Assembly (NCBI GenBank): GCA_017467805.1
Contig: JAFUKJ010000002.1
Coordinates: forward strand, 1 to 35,811
Direction: 5' to 3'
Source of the DNA: Lachnospiraceae bacterium
GTDB lineage: Bacteria; Bacillota; Clostridia; Lachnospirales; Lachnospiraceae
DNA: 35,811 bases
Shown: piece after piece, positions 7,294 through 15,252 of the stretch
Layout: each line of letters begins with the position of its first letter
How positions within the stretch are numbered: the first letter of the stretch is position 1
The notes under the pieces: generated by a model
The model's database searches: none
What the model saw: the letters and a program-made list of their open reading frames with translations, nothing else
What the model was told of the DNA's origin: nothing
Program-made: the position numbers and the translations under genes

Positions 7294-7641
7294 ATGAAAA
7301 AGTCACCGAAACAAATCGCTGCAATCATTGCATTAATCGCTATTGTCGCACTTATTATCGCTTATTTTGTATCAGCAATTATAGCAACACCTGAGTCAGG
7401 TAATACATTTTTTGCATTCTTCTTTGCAATCATTGCAATTCCGATTCTTCTGTGGCTGTTCTTATTCTGCTATGGTCGCCTCACTCAAAAGCATACTATA
7501 GCTGAATACTTCCCTGAGAACGACGAAGAAACCAAGAAAATATTGGAAGAAATCGAACTTAACAGGTTCAACGAAGCTATGGCTGCCGAAACCGAGAATA
7601 TGGAAACTAACGATACTTCGGCTAATGCTTCAGATGAATAA
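7294..7641 (+). CDS. Small two-helix membrane protein of unknown function
   Basis: The frame opens at 7216, but the promoter lies there and the good ribosome binding site, AAGGAAGG, is eight bases before ATG at 7294. The protein is 115 residues: a short basic N-terminus (MKKSPKQ), a membrane segment at about 8-31, a second at about 38-60, then an acidic helical cytoplasmic tail rich in Glu and Asn. I do not recognise the family. It is convergent with the lysR gene, and its terminator lies inside the 3' end of that gene on the opposite strand. Confidence 0.75.
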   Translation: MKKSPKQIAAIIALIAIVALIIAYFVSAIIATPESGNTFFAFFFAIIAIPILLWLFLFCYGRLTQKHTIAEYFPENDEETKKILEEIELNRFNEAMAAETENMETNDTSANASDE

Positions 7642-7643
7642 TT

Positions 7644-8534
7644 TCATCGTGAAATAATTTCAAACAATTTCCCTGCTGCCGCGGACAGTGGGGATTTTTT
7701 ATTGCGTACAATACAGATTTGTCTTTTCGGAATCATTTGATTAAATCGTAGTTCAAACAGGCTTCCTTCCTCTATAAATTCTCTTGCAAAATTCTTTACC
7801 ACATATCCAATTCCCAGATTACGCAACGCAAACTGCACAATCATTTCACTGGTAGCCAGCTCAAACTCTGGATTCAATACAACATCTTTTTCCTTCAAAA
7901 ACTGCTCTATATACCTTCGACTGGAGGTATTTCCTTCCAGACAGATTATCTGCATATTCTCCAAATCCTTAAAATCCAGCATATGATTTTTATAGGAAAT
8001 GAACCTTCTACCTGCGACAAAAACATCCTCTACCTCCTGCACCGCAATTGATTCTATATCAGTCGGAAGCACAAACGGTGTCGTCACGATACCAAAATCT
8101 ATCTTCCCTTCTTCGAGATTGGACAAAGTTTCAGGTGTCGGGACATTGGTAACACTAATCTTGATATTAGGATAGCTTTCATGAAATTTCTCAAGAAACG
8201 GCAGCAAAAAGTACTGTAAAGTCATATCACTTGCACCAATCTTTATCTCACCAAGCTCTATATTTAGCATCTGCTCTAATGCCTTTTCGCCTAACGCAAA
8301 CTGTTCATAGCCTTTTTCCACATGAGCATATAAAATCTCACCTTCTTTGGTTAGCTTCACGCCCTTAGCCGTTCTTTGAAACAGCTTTGTACTAACGCTA
8401 TCCTCTAACAGCTTAATTGCCTGGCTAACAGCAGGCTGTGTAATCGAAAGCTCCTTTGCCGCTTCTGTAAGACTTCCACACTTTGCCACTATATAAAAGA
8501 CTCTGTATTGCTCAAGATTATTTTTTACCATCAT
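7644..8534 (-). CDS. LysR-family transcriptional regulator
   Basis: The 296-residue protein has the LysR winged helix at 1-65 (LEQYRVFYIVAKCGSLTEAAKELSITQPAVSQAIKLLE) and a substrate-binding-like effector domain (residues 90-296, GEIKIGASDMTLQYFLLPFLEKFHE...). The start codon overlaps the purA stop in ATGATG, with no strong binding site of its own, so translation is probably coupled to purA. LysR genes are more often divergent from their targets; placement as the last gene of a purine operon is unusual. It resembles the CysL/CbbR-like branch, but the ligand is unknown. Confidence 0.9.
   Translation of the reverse strand: MMVKNNLEQYRVFYIVAKCGSLTEAAKELSITQPAVSQAIKLLEDSVSTKLFQRTAKGVKLTKEGEILYAHVEKGYEQFALGEKALEQMLNIELGEIKIGASDMTLQYFLLPFLEKFHESYPNIKISVTNVPTPETLSNLEEGKIDFGIVTTPFVLPTDIESIAVQEVEDVFVAGRRFISYKNHMLDFKDLENMQIICLEGNTSSRRYIEQFLKEKDVVLNPEFELATSEMIVQFALRNLGIGYVVKNFAREFIEEGSLFELRFNQMIPKRQICIVRNKKSPLSAAAGKLFEIISR
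7671..7700 (+). terminator. Terminator of the small membrane protein gene, inside lysR
   Basis: CCCTGCTG pairs with CAGTGGGG (two G-U pairs) around CCGCGGA and is followed by six T. On the opposite strand this sequence encodes the C-terminal end of the LysR protein. Confidence 0.7.
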
Positions 8535-9808
8535 ACTCTATAAATAATATCCTCTCTTGCAGGTCCGTTACTTACCATAGTAATCGGATAACCAATCTGC
8601 TCCTCGATAAACTCAATATATTTACGACAGTTCTCAGGAAGTTCCTCATACTTGCGAATGCCTCTAATCTCACACTTCCAGCCTGGTAATGTCTTTAATA
8701 CAGGCTTAGCCTTTTCAAGCTTGGCTGTTACAGGGAAATCTGTTGTTACCTCCCCATCAATTTCATATCCTACGCATACTGGAATCTCATCTAAGTATCC
8801 TAATACATCAAGGACTGTAAAGCATACATCTGTAGTTCCCTGCAGACGGCAGCCATACTTAGATGCTACACAGTCAAACCATCCCATACGTCTTGGACGT
8901 CCTGTGGTTGCTCCATACTCACCACCATCACCACCGCGTCTTCTAAGCTCATCTGCCTCATCGCCAAAAATTTCTGATACAAACGCACCAGCACCAACTG
9001 CCGAAGAATAAGCCTTGCACACGGTATAAATCTTCTTAATCTCATATGGTGGAATACCTGCACCAATCGCACCATATGCTGCAAGTGTAGAGGATGAAGT
9101 AACCATCGGATAAATACCGTGGTCTGGGTCCTTTAAAGTTCCTAGCTGTCCCTCTAATAAAATATTTTTTCCTTCTTTAATCGCCTTGTCAAGATATAAA
9201 GATACATCGCATACAAATGGTGCAATCATATCTCTGTACTCGTGTAATGTTTCCAATAATTCCTTTGCATCAATCAATGGCTTCTTATATAAGTGTTCAA
9301 GAATAATGTTCTTCTGTTCACATACTCTCTCTACCTTCTCCTGTAAAAGCTCTTCCTCAAAAAGCTCACTTACCTGGAAGCCAATCTTTGCATATTTATC
9401 TGAATAAAATGGTGCAATACCTGACTTTGTAGAACCAAAAGACTTTCCTCCAAGTCTTTCCTCTTCATACTGGTCAAATAAAATGTGATAAGGCATTACT
9501 ATCTGCGCTCTGTCTGATACCAAAATCTTAGGCATTGGTACATTTCTATCCGTAAGTGACTTAATCTCATTCATAAAAATCGGAATATTTAATGCCACGC
9601 CATTTCCTATAATACTGGTAGTATGGTTATGAAATACTCCAGATGGTAATGTATGAAGAGCAAACTTACCATATTCATTTACGATTGTATGTCCTGCATT
9701 TGCGCCTCCCTGAAAACGGATAATAATATCTGCTTCCTTTGCGAGCATATCTGTAATCTTTCCTTTACCTTCATCGCCCCAATTGGCGCCAACTACTGCC
9801 TTTACCAT
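8531..9808 (-). CDS. purA: Adenylosuccinate synthetase (variant P-loop)
   Basis: The enzyme makes adenylosuccinate from IMP, aspartate and GTP, the first step from IMP to AMP. The 425-residue protein has the GTP loop GANWGDEGKGK (residues 7-17; most members have GTQWGDEGKGK), the catalytic Asp in GDEGKGK, His40 in GGANAGHT, the IMP-contacting EGQLGTLKDPDHGIYPMVTSS segment, and TTGRPRRMGWFD near the end. It is clearly PurA but from a divergent branch. GGAGG precedes the ATG. It follows purF after 210 bases of hairpin-rich DNA and overlaps lysR by four bases. Confidence 0.95.
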   Translation of the reverse strand: MVKAVVGANWGDEGKGKITDMLAKEADIIIRFQGGANAGHTIVNEYGKFALHTLPSGVFHNHTTSIIGNGVALNIPIFMNEIKSLTDRNVPMPKILVSDRAQIVMPYHILFDQYEEERLGGKSFGSTKSGIAPFYSDKYAKIGFQVSELFEEELLQEKVERVCEQKNIILEHLYKKPLIDAKELLETLHEYRDMIAPFVCDVSLYLDKAIKEGKNILLEGQLGTLKDPDHGIYPMVTSSSTLAAYGAIGAGIPPYEIKKIYTVCKAYSSAVGAGAFVSEIFGDEADELRRRGGDGGEYGATTGRPRRMGWFDCVASKYGCRLQGTTDVCFTVLDVLGYLDEIPVCVGYEIDGEVTTDFPVTAKLEKAKPVLKTLPGWKCEIRGIRKYEELPENCRKYIEFIEEQIGYPITMVSNGPAREDIIYRV

Positions 9809-9837
9809 TAATCATTCCTCCATATAAAATATATAAT

Positions 9838-9905
9838 CGAGCAGATGCATCTGCTCGCAGTGCCAAGTGCATGTAGCAAAGCTACATATTCCTTATGCAC
9901 TTGTG
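9838..9905 (-). promoter_or_regulatory. Hairpins in the purA leader
   Basis: A perfect 20-base palindrome (CGAGCAGATG / CATCTGCTCG, 9838-9857) lies 30 bases before purA. Just upstream of it, CAAGTGCA at 9865-9872 and its complement near 9897-9904 enclose a second hairpin, ATGTAGC-AAA-GCTACAT. On the minus strand an A/T-rich run follows the palindrome. These may form an attenuator or protect mRNA ends; no known riboswitch is recognised. Confidence 0.5.
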
Positions 9906-9917
9906 CAAATAATTAAA

Positions 9918-9969
9918 GGGATAAAACAAAATACAATCCCTACATAGATATCATATCTTGTTTTATCCC
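9918..9969 (-). terminator. Long inverted repeat after purF, possible weak terminator
   Basis: GGGATAAAACAA (9918-9929) and TTGTTTTATCCC (9958-9969) form a perfect 12-base-pair stem with a 28-base loop. Read leftward it ends in CCCTTTAATTATTT, a poor T-run, so it may only partly stop transcription between purF and purA. Confidence 0.45.
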
Positions 9970-10018
9970 ATAAGTAAAATCAATATTTATTATAAGTAAT
10001 ATAAGTTGCACTTATGCC

Positions 10019-11428
10019 TTACTCTTTACCATCCCAGCAGTAAGTACAAAGCTTAGAAGGGTCTAAACCTACAGATGCAATCATGTCATCCAATCTGTGA
10101 TAACGAAGTGTTGTAAAATTAAGCTTCACACGAATCTTCTCTATCATCGCTGCATACTCTGGCGAATCAGGGTTCACATAGGCATTCAGATGAGTCATAT
10201 ACTTCTCACCCTCAAGCTCTTGCATCACCTGATGTGTAATAAGCTCCATCGCAGATGATGTACGTGAGAAGTTCAGATACTTACATCCAAACATCAACGG
10301 TGGACATGCTGGTCTGATATGAACCTCTTTCGCACCACTCTGATATAAGAACTCTGTTGTCTCACGAAGCTGTGTACCACGTACAATAGAGTCATCTATT
10401 AATAACATTCTATTATCCTGAATCAAATCGTGAACAGCAATCAGCTTCATCTTCGCAATCATATTACGCTTCGTCTGAATCGTAGGTGTAAATGAACGAG
10501 GCCAGGTTGGTGTATATTTGATGAAAGGTCTCGAAAACGGAATACCCGACTCATTAGCATAACCAATCGCGTGTGCCGTACCCGAATCAGGAACACCCGC
10601 TACAATATCCGCCTCTACATTATCACGCTTTGCAAGCTCAGCACCACAGTTATAACGCATCTTCTCTACGCTGATACCTTCATATGAAGATGAAGGATAA
10701 CCATAATATACCCAAAGGAAGGTACAAATCTTCATATCCTTACCTGGTGCTACTAATGGCTTCACTGCCTCAGGAGTCACAATTACAATCTCTCCAGGTC
10801 CCAACTCACGAACAGGCTGATAGCCAAGATTCAGATACGCAAAGCTCTCAAATGCTACACAATACGCACCGTCCTTCTTACCAATTGCCACAGGGGTTCG
10901 TCCCATCTTATCACGAGCCGCATAAATTCCCATCGGTGTCATAACCAGTATTGTCATGGAACCATCAATTAAATCCTGTGCATGTTTGATTCCTTCAATT
11001 AAATTCTCTCTTTGATTAATAATCGAAGCTACAAGCTCTGTCGGATTAATGTCTCCACCACTCATCTCAAGGAAATGTGCGCCGTGGCTGTCTCCAAAAA
11101 TCTCATTTACAATCGCATCTGTGTTATTAATCTTTCCAACGGTTGTGATTGCATAAGTACCATGATGTGAACGTACAATCAATGGCTGTGGTTCATAATC
11201 TGAAATACAACCAATTCCAAGATTACCGCTCATCTTGGAAACATCTCTATCAAACTTAGTACGGAATGGTGAATTCTCAATATTATGAATCGCACGGTCA
11301 AAGCCATTCTCCTTACCATACACCGCCATACCTGCACGTCTTGTTCCTAAATGTGAATGATAGTCTGTTCCGAAAAACAAATCAAATACACAATCTTCTT
11401 TTGATGCTACCGCAAAAAATCCGCCCAT
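10019..11428 (-). CDS. purF: Amidophosphoribosyltransferase homologue lacking the glutaminase cysteine
   Basis: PurF makes phosphoribosylamine from PRPP and glutamine. This 469-residue homologue keeps the phosphoribosyltransferase half: the PRPP loop LLIDDSIVRGT (342-352), and Cys235, Cys382, Cys461 and Cys464 (LCTYCWDGKE), which align with the four Fe-S ligands of Bacillus PurF. The glutaminase half has changed. The protein begins MGGFF rather than MCGI, so the catalytic Cys1 is gone. The GHVRYST segment is replaced by GIGCISDYEP, and HNGNLVN by TVGKINN. The KNRYVGRTF loop is also altered. It may use ammonia or have another role; the gene symbol is given by homology only. The ATG is preceded by AGGAG. 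It lies 38 bases after purB. Confidence 0.85.
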   Translation of the reverse strand: MGGFFAVASKEDCVFDLFFGTDYHSHLGTRRAGMAVYGKENGFDRAIHNIENSPFRTKFDRDVSKMSGNLGIGCISDYEPQPLIVRSHHGTYAITTVGKINNTDAIVNEIFGDSHGAHFLEMSGGDINPTELVASIINQRENLIEGIKHAQDLIDGSMTILVMTPMGIYAARDKMGRTPVAIGKKDGAYCVAFESFAYLNLGYQPVRELGPGEIVIVTPEAVKPLVAPGKDMKICTFLWVYYGYPSSSYEGISVEKMRYNCGAELAKRDNVEADIVAGVPDSGTAHAIGYANESGIPFSRPFIKYTPTWPRSFTPTIQTKRNMIAKMKLIAVHDLIQDNRMLLIDDSIVRGTQLRETTEFLYQSGAKEVHIRPACPPLMFGCKYLNFSRTSSAMELITHQVMQELEGEKYMTHLNAYVNPDSPEYAAMIEKIRVKLNFTTLRYHRLDDMIASVGLDPSKLCTYCWDGKE

Positions 11429-11466
11429 AGGAGCCTCCTAATTCTTTTCTTTATCTATCCAATTAA

Positions 11467-12900
11467 TTATACATTGATTTCAGCCTGAATACCAAGTAAA
11501 TCCTTATTTGCATCTAAAATCGGCTGTACTACCTTCGCAAGGAAGTTATCTACCTGAATCTCTGAACGACCGATATACTTAGATGGGTCCATTGCCTTCT
11601 GTAAATCTTCAAGAGACATATTAAAGGCAGAATCATTTGCGATTAACTCTAACAGATTATTCTCTTTACCCTCTACCTTGACATTCTTACCTGCCTCCAT
11701 GGACAAGGTACGAATCTTCTCATGAAGTTCCTGTCTGTCTCCGCCAAGCTTTACAGCATCCATCATAATATTCTCTGTTGCCATAAATGGTAACTCACTC
11801 ATTAATCTCTTCTCAATTACCTTAGGATATACCACAAGTCCATCCACTACATTCAGGCAAAGGTCAAGAATACCATCCACTGCTAAAAAGCCCTCGGCAA
11901 TCGCAATACGCTTATTCGCTGAGTCATCAAGCGTTCTCTCGAACCACTGTGTTGCTGATGTAATAGCGGGATTCAAAGCGTCCACCATAACGTATCTTGA
12001 AAGTGAAGCAATTCTCTCACTTCTCATAGGATTTCTCTTATATGCCATGGCTGATGAACCAATCTGGCTCTTCTCGAAAGGCTCCTCAATCTCCTTTAAA
12101 TGTTGAAGCAAACGAATATCATTACTCATCTTATGAGCGCTTGCTGCGATACCAGCCAAGATATTCATCACGCGGGTATCTACCTTTCTGGAATAAGTCT
12201 GTCCTGATACAGGGTAGCAGTCTGTAAAGCCCATCTTCTTAGCAATCATCGGATCAATCTTATCAATTGTCTCCTGGTCTCCATCAAACAACTCCAAAAA
12301 GCTTGCCTGTGTACCTGTAGTTCCCTTTGAGCCAAGGAGCTTCAAAGAACCGAGTACATACTCCAAATCCTCCAAATCCATGCAAAACTCCTGTGTCCAA
12401 AGTGTTGCTCTCTTACCAACTGAGGTTGGCTGCGCAGGCTGAAAATGTGTGAAAGCAAGTGTTGGCTGTGCCTTATATTCATCAGCAAACTTCGCAAGCT
12501 TTGCGATTACATTGACAAGCTTCTTCTTCACAAGCTTCAACGCCTCTGCCATAACAATAATATCTGTATTATCTCCTACATAGCACGAGGTTGCACCAAG
12601 GTGAATAATTCCCTTCGCCTTAGGACACTGTACGCCGTATGCATATACATGACTCATAACATCATGACGTACTTCTTTCTCTCTTGCTCTTGCCACATCA
12701 TAATTAATATCATCCTGATGTGCCTTCAACTCATCAATCTGCTCCTGGGTGATATTTAAGCCTAACTCTTTCTCTGTCTCCGCAAGTGCAATCCACAGCT
12801 TTCTCCATGTTCTGAACTTCATATCAGAAGAGAAAATGTACTGCATCTCTTTACTTGCATAACGTTCTGATAACGGACTTGTATATCTGTCTGTACTCAT
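11467..12900 (-). CDS. purB: Adenylosuccinate lyase
   Basis: The enzyme releases fumarate from SAICAR and from adenylosuccinate, so it serves both the IMP pathway and the AMP branch. The protein has the fumarase-superfamily signature SSAMAYKRNPMRSE, the HLGATSCYVGDN segment and the catalytic His region TLAFTHFQPAQPTSVGKR. It belongs to the longer, about 475-residue PurB branch. An ATG at 12909 is only one base from AAAGG, so I choose the ATG at 12898-12900 (MSTDRYTSPLSERYASKEMQ), ten bases away and matching relatives. It follows purC by about 60 bases in the same operon. Confidence 0.97.
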   Translation of the reverse strand: MSTDRYTSPLSERYASKEMQYIFSSDMKFRTWRKLWIALAETEKELGLNITQEQIDELKAHQDDINYDVARAREKEVRHDVMSHVYAYGVQCPKAKGIIHLGATSCYVGDNTDIIVMAEALKLVKKKLVNVIAKLAKFADEYKAQPTLAFTHFQPAQPTSVGKRATLWTQEFCMDLEDLEYVLGSLKLLGSKGTTGTQASFLELFDGDQETIDKIDPMIAKKMGFTDCYPVSGQTYSRKVDTRVMNILAGIAASAHKMSNDIRLLQHLKEIEEPFEKSQIGSSAMAYKRNPMRSERIASLSRYVMVDALNPAITSATQWFERTLDDSANKRIAIAEGFLAVDGILDLCLNVVDGLVVYPKVIEKRLMSELPFMATENIMMDAVKLGGDRQELHEKIRTLSMEAGKNVKVEGKENNLLELIANDSAFNMSLEDLQKAMDPSKYIGRSEIQVDNFLAKVVQPILDANKDLLGIQAEINV

Positions 12901-12959
12901 ATCTACCATACCTTTCTACCGTCTAAGCTTTCACTTAAGACCTATATGTATTCTATTGA

Positions 12960-13832
12960 TTACTGAATCTCTTTTCCTGTTAATAACGCATATGCTTCCT
13001 TATACTTGGCAATTGTCTTACCAACAACCTCCTCAGGAAGTAAATAATCACTGTCAGGATTCGCCTTGAGCCAGTCTCTTACATACTGCTTATCAAAAGA
13101 AGGCTGTCCCTTACCTGCCTCATATCCGTCTAACGGCCAGAATCTCGAGCTGTCAGGTGTCAGCATCTCATCCCCAAGTACAACATCACCATTCTCGTCC
13201 AAACCAAACTCAAACTTGGTATCTGCTATGATAATTCCCTTACTTAACGCGTACTCTGCGCACTTTTTATATAAAGCAATCGTTGCATCCTTAATCTTAG
13301 TTGCATACTCTTCACCCCTGCCAGGATAAAGCTTTTCTAATACTTCAATACTCTTTTCAAACGAGATATTCTCGTCATGGTCCCCAATCTCTGCCTTTGT
13401 ACTAGGCGCGTAAATAGGCTCTGGTAGCTTCTGCGACTCTACCATACCTTCAGGCAGCTTAATCCCGCAAACTGTTCCATCTGCCTTATAGCTTTCCCAA
13501 CCACTTCCAGAAATGTATCCTCTTACAATACACTCAATCGGAAGCATCTCAAGCTTCTTGCATAACATACTATTGCCATCAAATCTTTCCTGTCTGAAAT
13601 ACTCAGGCATATCCTTAGTATCTGTTGAAATCATATGATTGGGCAACACATCCTTAGTAAGCTCAAACCAGAACTTTGACATCTGTGTCAAAATTGTACC
13701 CTTAAGGGTAATCCTGTTCTTTAAAATGTGGTCAAATGCGGAGATTCTGTCTGTAGCAACAATAATCAAAGTGTCGCCATTGTCATATACCTCTCGCACT
13801 TTACCTTCCTTAAATGGTTGATACTCTTGCAT
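12960..13832 (-). CDS. purC: SAICAR synthetase
   Basis: PurC joins CAIR and aspartate with ATP to give SAICAR. The 290-residue protein starts FKEGKVREVYD and has ATDRISAFDHIL, the ECIVRGYISGSGWESYK segment, and ADTKFEFGLDENGDVVLGDE with DSSRFW. All are standard for the family; length fits the yeast-like longer form. AGGAGG precedes the ATG. It is first in the purC-purB-purF-purA-lysR run, so the leader at 13851-13926 should control the whole set. Confidence 0.97.
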   Translation of the reverse strand: MQEYQPFKEGKVREVYDNGDTLIIVATDRISAFDHILKNRITLKGTILTQMSKFWFELTKDVLPNHMISTDTKDMPEYFRQERFDGNSMLCKKLEMLPIECIVRGYISGSGWESYKADGTVCGIKLPEGMVESQKLPEPIYAPSTKAEIGDHDENISFEKSIEVLEKLYPGRGEEYATKIKDATIALYKKCAEYALSKGIIIADTKFEFGLDENGDVVLGDEMLTPDSSRFWPLDGYEAGKGQPSFDKQYVRDWLKANPDSDYLLPEEVVGKTIAKYKEAYALLTGKEIQ

Positions 13833-13850
13833 GTTTATCCTCCTACGCTA

Positions 13851-13909
13851 TCGTGGACCTATATGAAATTAAAAGTCAAAAAAACGCATAAAGGCGCATA
13901 CATCCACGA
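13851..13909 (-). promoter_or_regulatory. Loop-to-leader pairing in the purC 5' region
   Basis: The loop of the leader terminator holds TCGTGGA (13903-13909 on the minus strand). Its exact complement TCCACGA lies at 13851-13857, just before the purC ribosome binding site. The two could pair as a pseudoknot or alternative fold after read-through. No known purine riboswitch motif is seen. Confidence 0.45.
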
Positions 13910-13926
13910 GAGTACACGCCTTTATG
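13878..13926 (-). terminator. Leader terminator before purC
   Basis: CATAAAGGCG pairs perfectly with CGCCTTTATG around a 20-base loop, followed by CG and seven T. It begins within about four bases of the predicted transcript start, so it is the first thing transcribed. Confidence 0.8.
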
Positions 13927-13935
13927 TACGAAAAG

Positions 13936-13965
13936 ATTATAATACATCACTTTTTTTCAAGTCAA
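13936..13965 (-). promoter_or_regulatory. Promoter of the purine operon
   Basis: TTGACT (13960-13965), 18 bases, TATAAT (13936-13941). No other promoter of this quality is seen upstream of purC. Confidence 0.75.
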
Positions 13966-14044
13966 TGCGTTTCAAAATCTTTTCATACTTGTTCCATATA
14001 AAAAATTTAGTACTATTTCCTAATTTTTTTGTGTAATTTGCAAA

Positions 14045-15232
14045 CTATGCCAATGCTCTTTCATATTCTGACACGAGTTCTAATATTTTCTTGGCATATT
14101 CTGGGAAGGTCTGCACAACATCCTTTACCTCATCCTGTGCATCCTGCGCCATCTTTGCATTATATTCCATCTGCTTGCGCAGCTTCTGTCTTCTGATGAT
14201 TAATCCATGTCTGATTTCTACCATTTCCTTATTGTCATATAACGCTACCGCCTGATGCAGCCAGATATTCGGGTCCTGAATCTTACACTTTCTAAGCTGC
14301 TTTACCAATGATGCCTGATAAAAATCAATATCACTTTGTACCTGTTGTTCTGCTTCTCTTTGCTTCTTCTCTTCGAGATATTTATCCCAAAGATTCTTCA
14401 ACTGTGCGGAACTGTCTACATTATACTTTACATATAAATATTCCAGAAGATTGGTATTATTCACATATCGGATTTTCACTGTATTCTGTAATAATATCAG
14501 CTTATTAATCGCCCTGTCTACCTTCTTCTCTTCTTTGCGAAGCTCATTGAACTTCACATATACATAGGTCATGGCACCTGCTGCCACAAGTACCGCTATA
14601 ATACAACCAAGCTCCACATCCAAATGGAAGGTAGTGCCGATAACTGCCAGTATTAAGAGCAATATAGCCATTGCTCCCACACAAATTGCAATCATACCCT
14701 TTAGGTTATTCTGCCCAGTCTGCAGCTCAGTTCTTCTAAAATGATATGCATGCTTCTCGCCATCTAATCTATTCAAATCCTTCTTCACAAGCACCTGATA
14801 ATCTTCTGCTTCCTTAAGCTTATCATACCCTTCTGGCATGTATTCAGAAATTCGCTCCATCTGTAAATACTGCACATCCGTCATAATTGCTTTTCTCCCA
14901 AGCAGCTTCTTTTGATTGCCCTGCAGCTCTACAATATGCTTTGCGCAGTTAGCAAGCTGTTCTCTCATTTCAGGCGGCATGGCATCTATCTCTTCCATAT
15001 CCGTCAAATACGACGTTACCAGATTATACTCATATCCTAAGGTCTCCAACTCCTTTGAAGCCTCTCCCATTTGGTCTAAGCACGCTTTTACATAACGTTC
15101 TCTTTGCTGCCTGTCATGGAAGTCCATGTCCTTTCTTCTGATGCCTGTTTCCTGCACCTGCTGAAAATCCACTTCCTCTGCCACCTTGTTCTTCTTACTG
15201 AAATGTTGTGTCAAACTTTTGAGTAACCCCAT
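14045..15232 (-). CDS. Membrane-anchored coiled-coil protein (fourth gene of the DUF5717 unit)
   Basis: The 395-residue protein is charged and helical, with two membrane segments in the middle: about 180-200 (MIAICVGAMAILLLILAVIG) and 207-227. The segments before (40-175) and after (228-345) are rich in Glu, Lys, Gln and Leu and likely coiled coil. Both ends would be on the same side, presumably the cytoplasm, because only a very short loop separates the helices. There is no signal peptide. GGGGGAA precedes the ATG. It is last in a four-gene run with the TPR, Hsp70-like and DUF5717 genes and probably anchors them to the membrane. I do not recognise a named family. Confidence 0.8.
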   Translation of the reverse strand: MGLLKSLTQHFSKKNKVAEEVDFQQVQETGIRRKDMDFHDRQQRERYVKACLDQMGEASKELETLGYEYNLVTSYLTDMEEIDAMPPEMREQLANCAKHIVELQGNQKKLLGRKAIMTDVQYLQMERISEYMPEGYDKLKEAEDYQVLVKKDLNRLDGEKHAYHFRRTELQTGQNNLKGMIAICVGAMAILLLILAVIGTTFHLDVELGCIIAVLVAAGAMTYVYVKFNELRKEEKKVDRAINKLILLQNTVKIRYVNNTNLLEYLYVKYNVDSSAQLKNLWDKYLEEKKQREAEQQVQSDIDFYQASLVKQLRKCKIQDPNIWLHQAVALYDNKEMVEIRHGLIIRRQKLRKQMEYNAKMAQDAQDEVKDVVQTFPEYAKKILELVSEYERALA

Positions 15233-15252
15233 TACACTTCCCCCTTATGCCT

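Noticed and set aside
13853-13903. Leader peptide in the purC leader (ATG about 13902, 14 codons)
   Set aside because: No ribosome binding site, and the codons show no bias linked to purines.
13833-13926. Purine or ZTP riboswitch before purC
   Set aside because: The conserved cores of both classes are absent; only a terminator hairpin and a loop complement are present.
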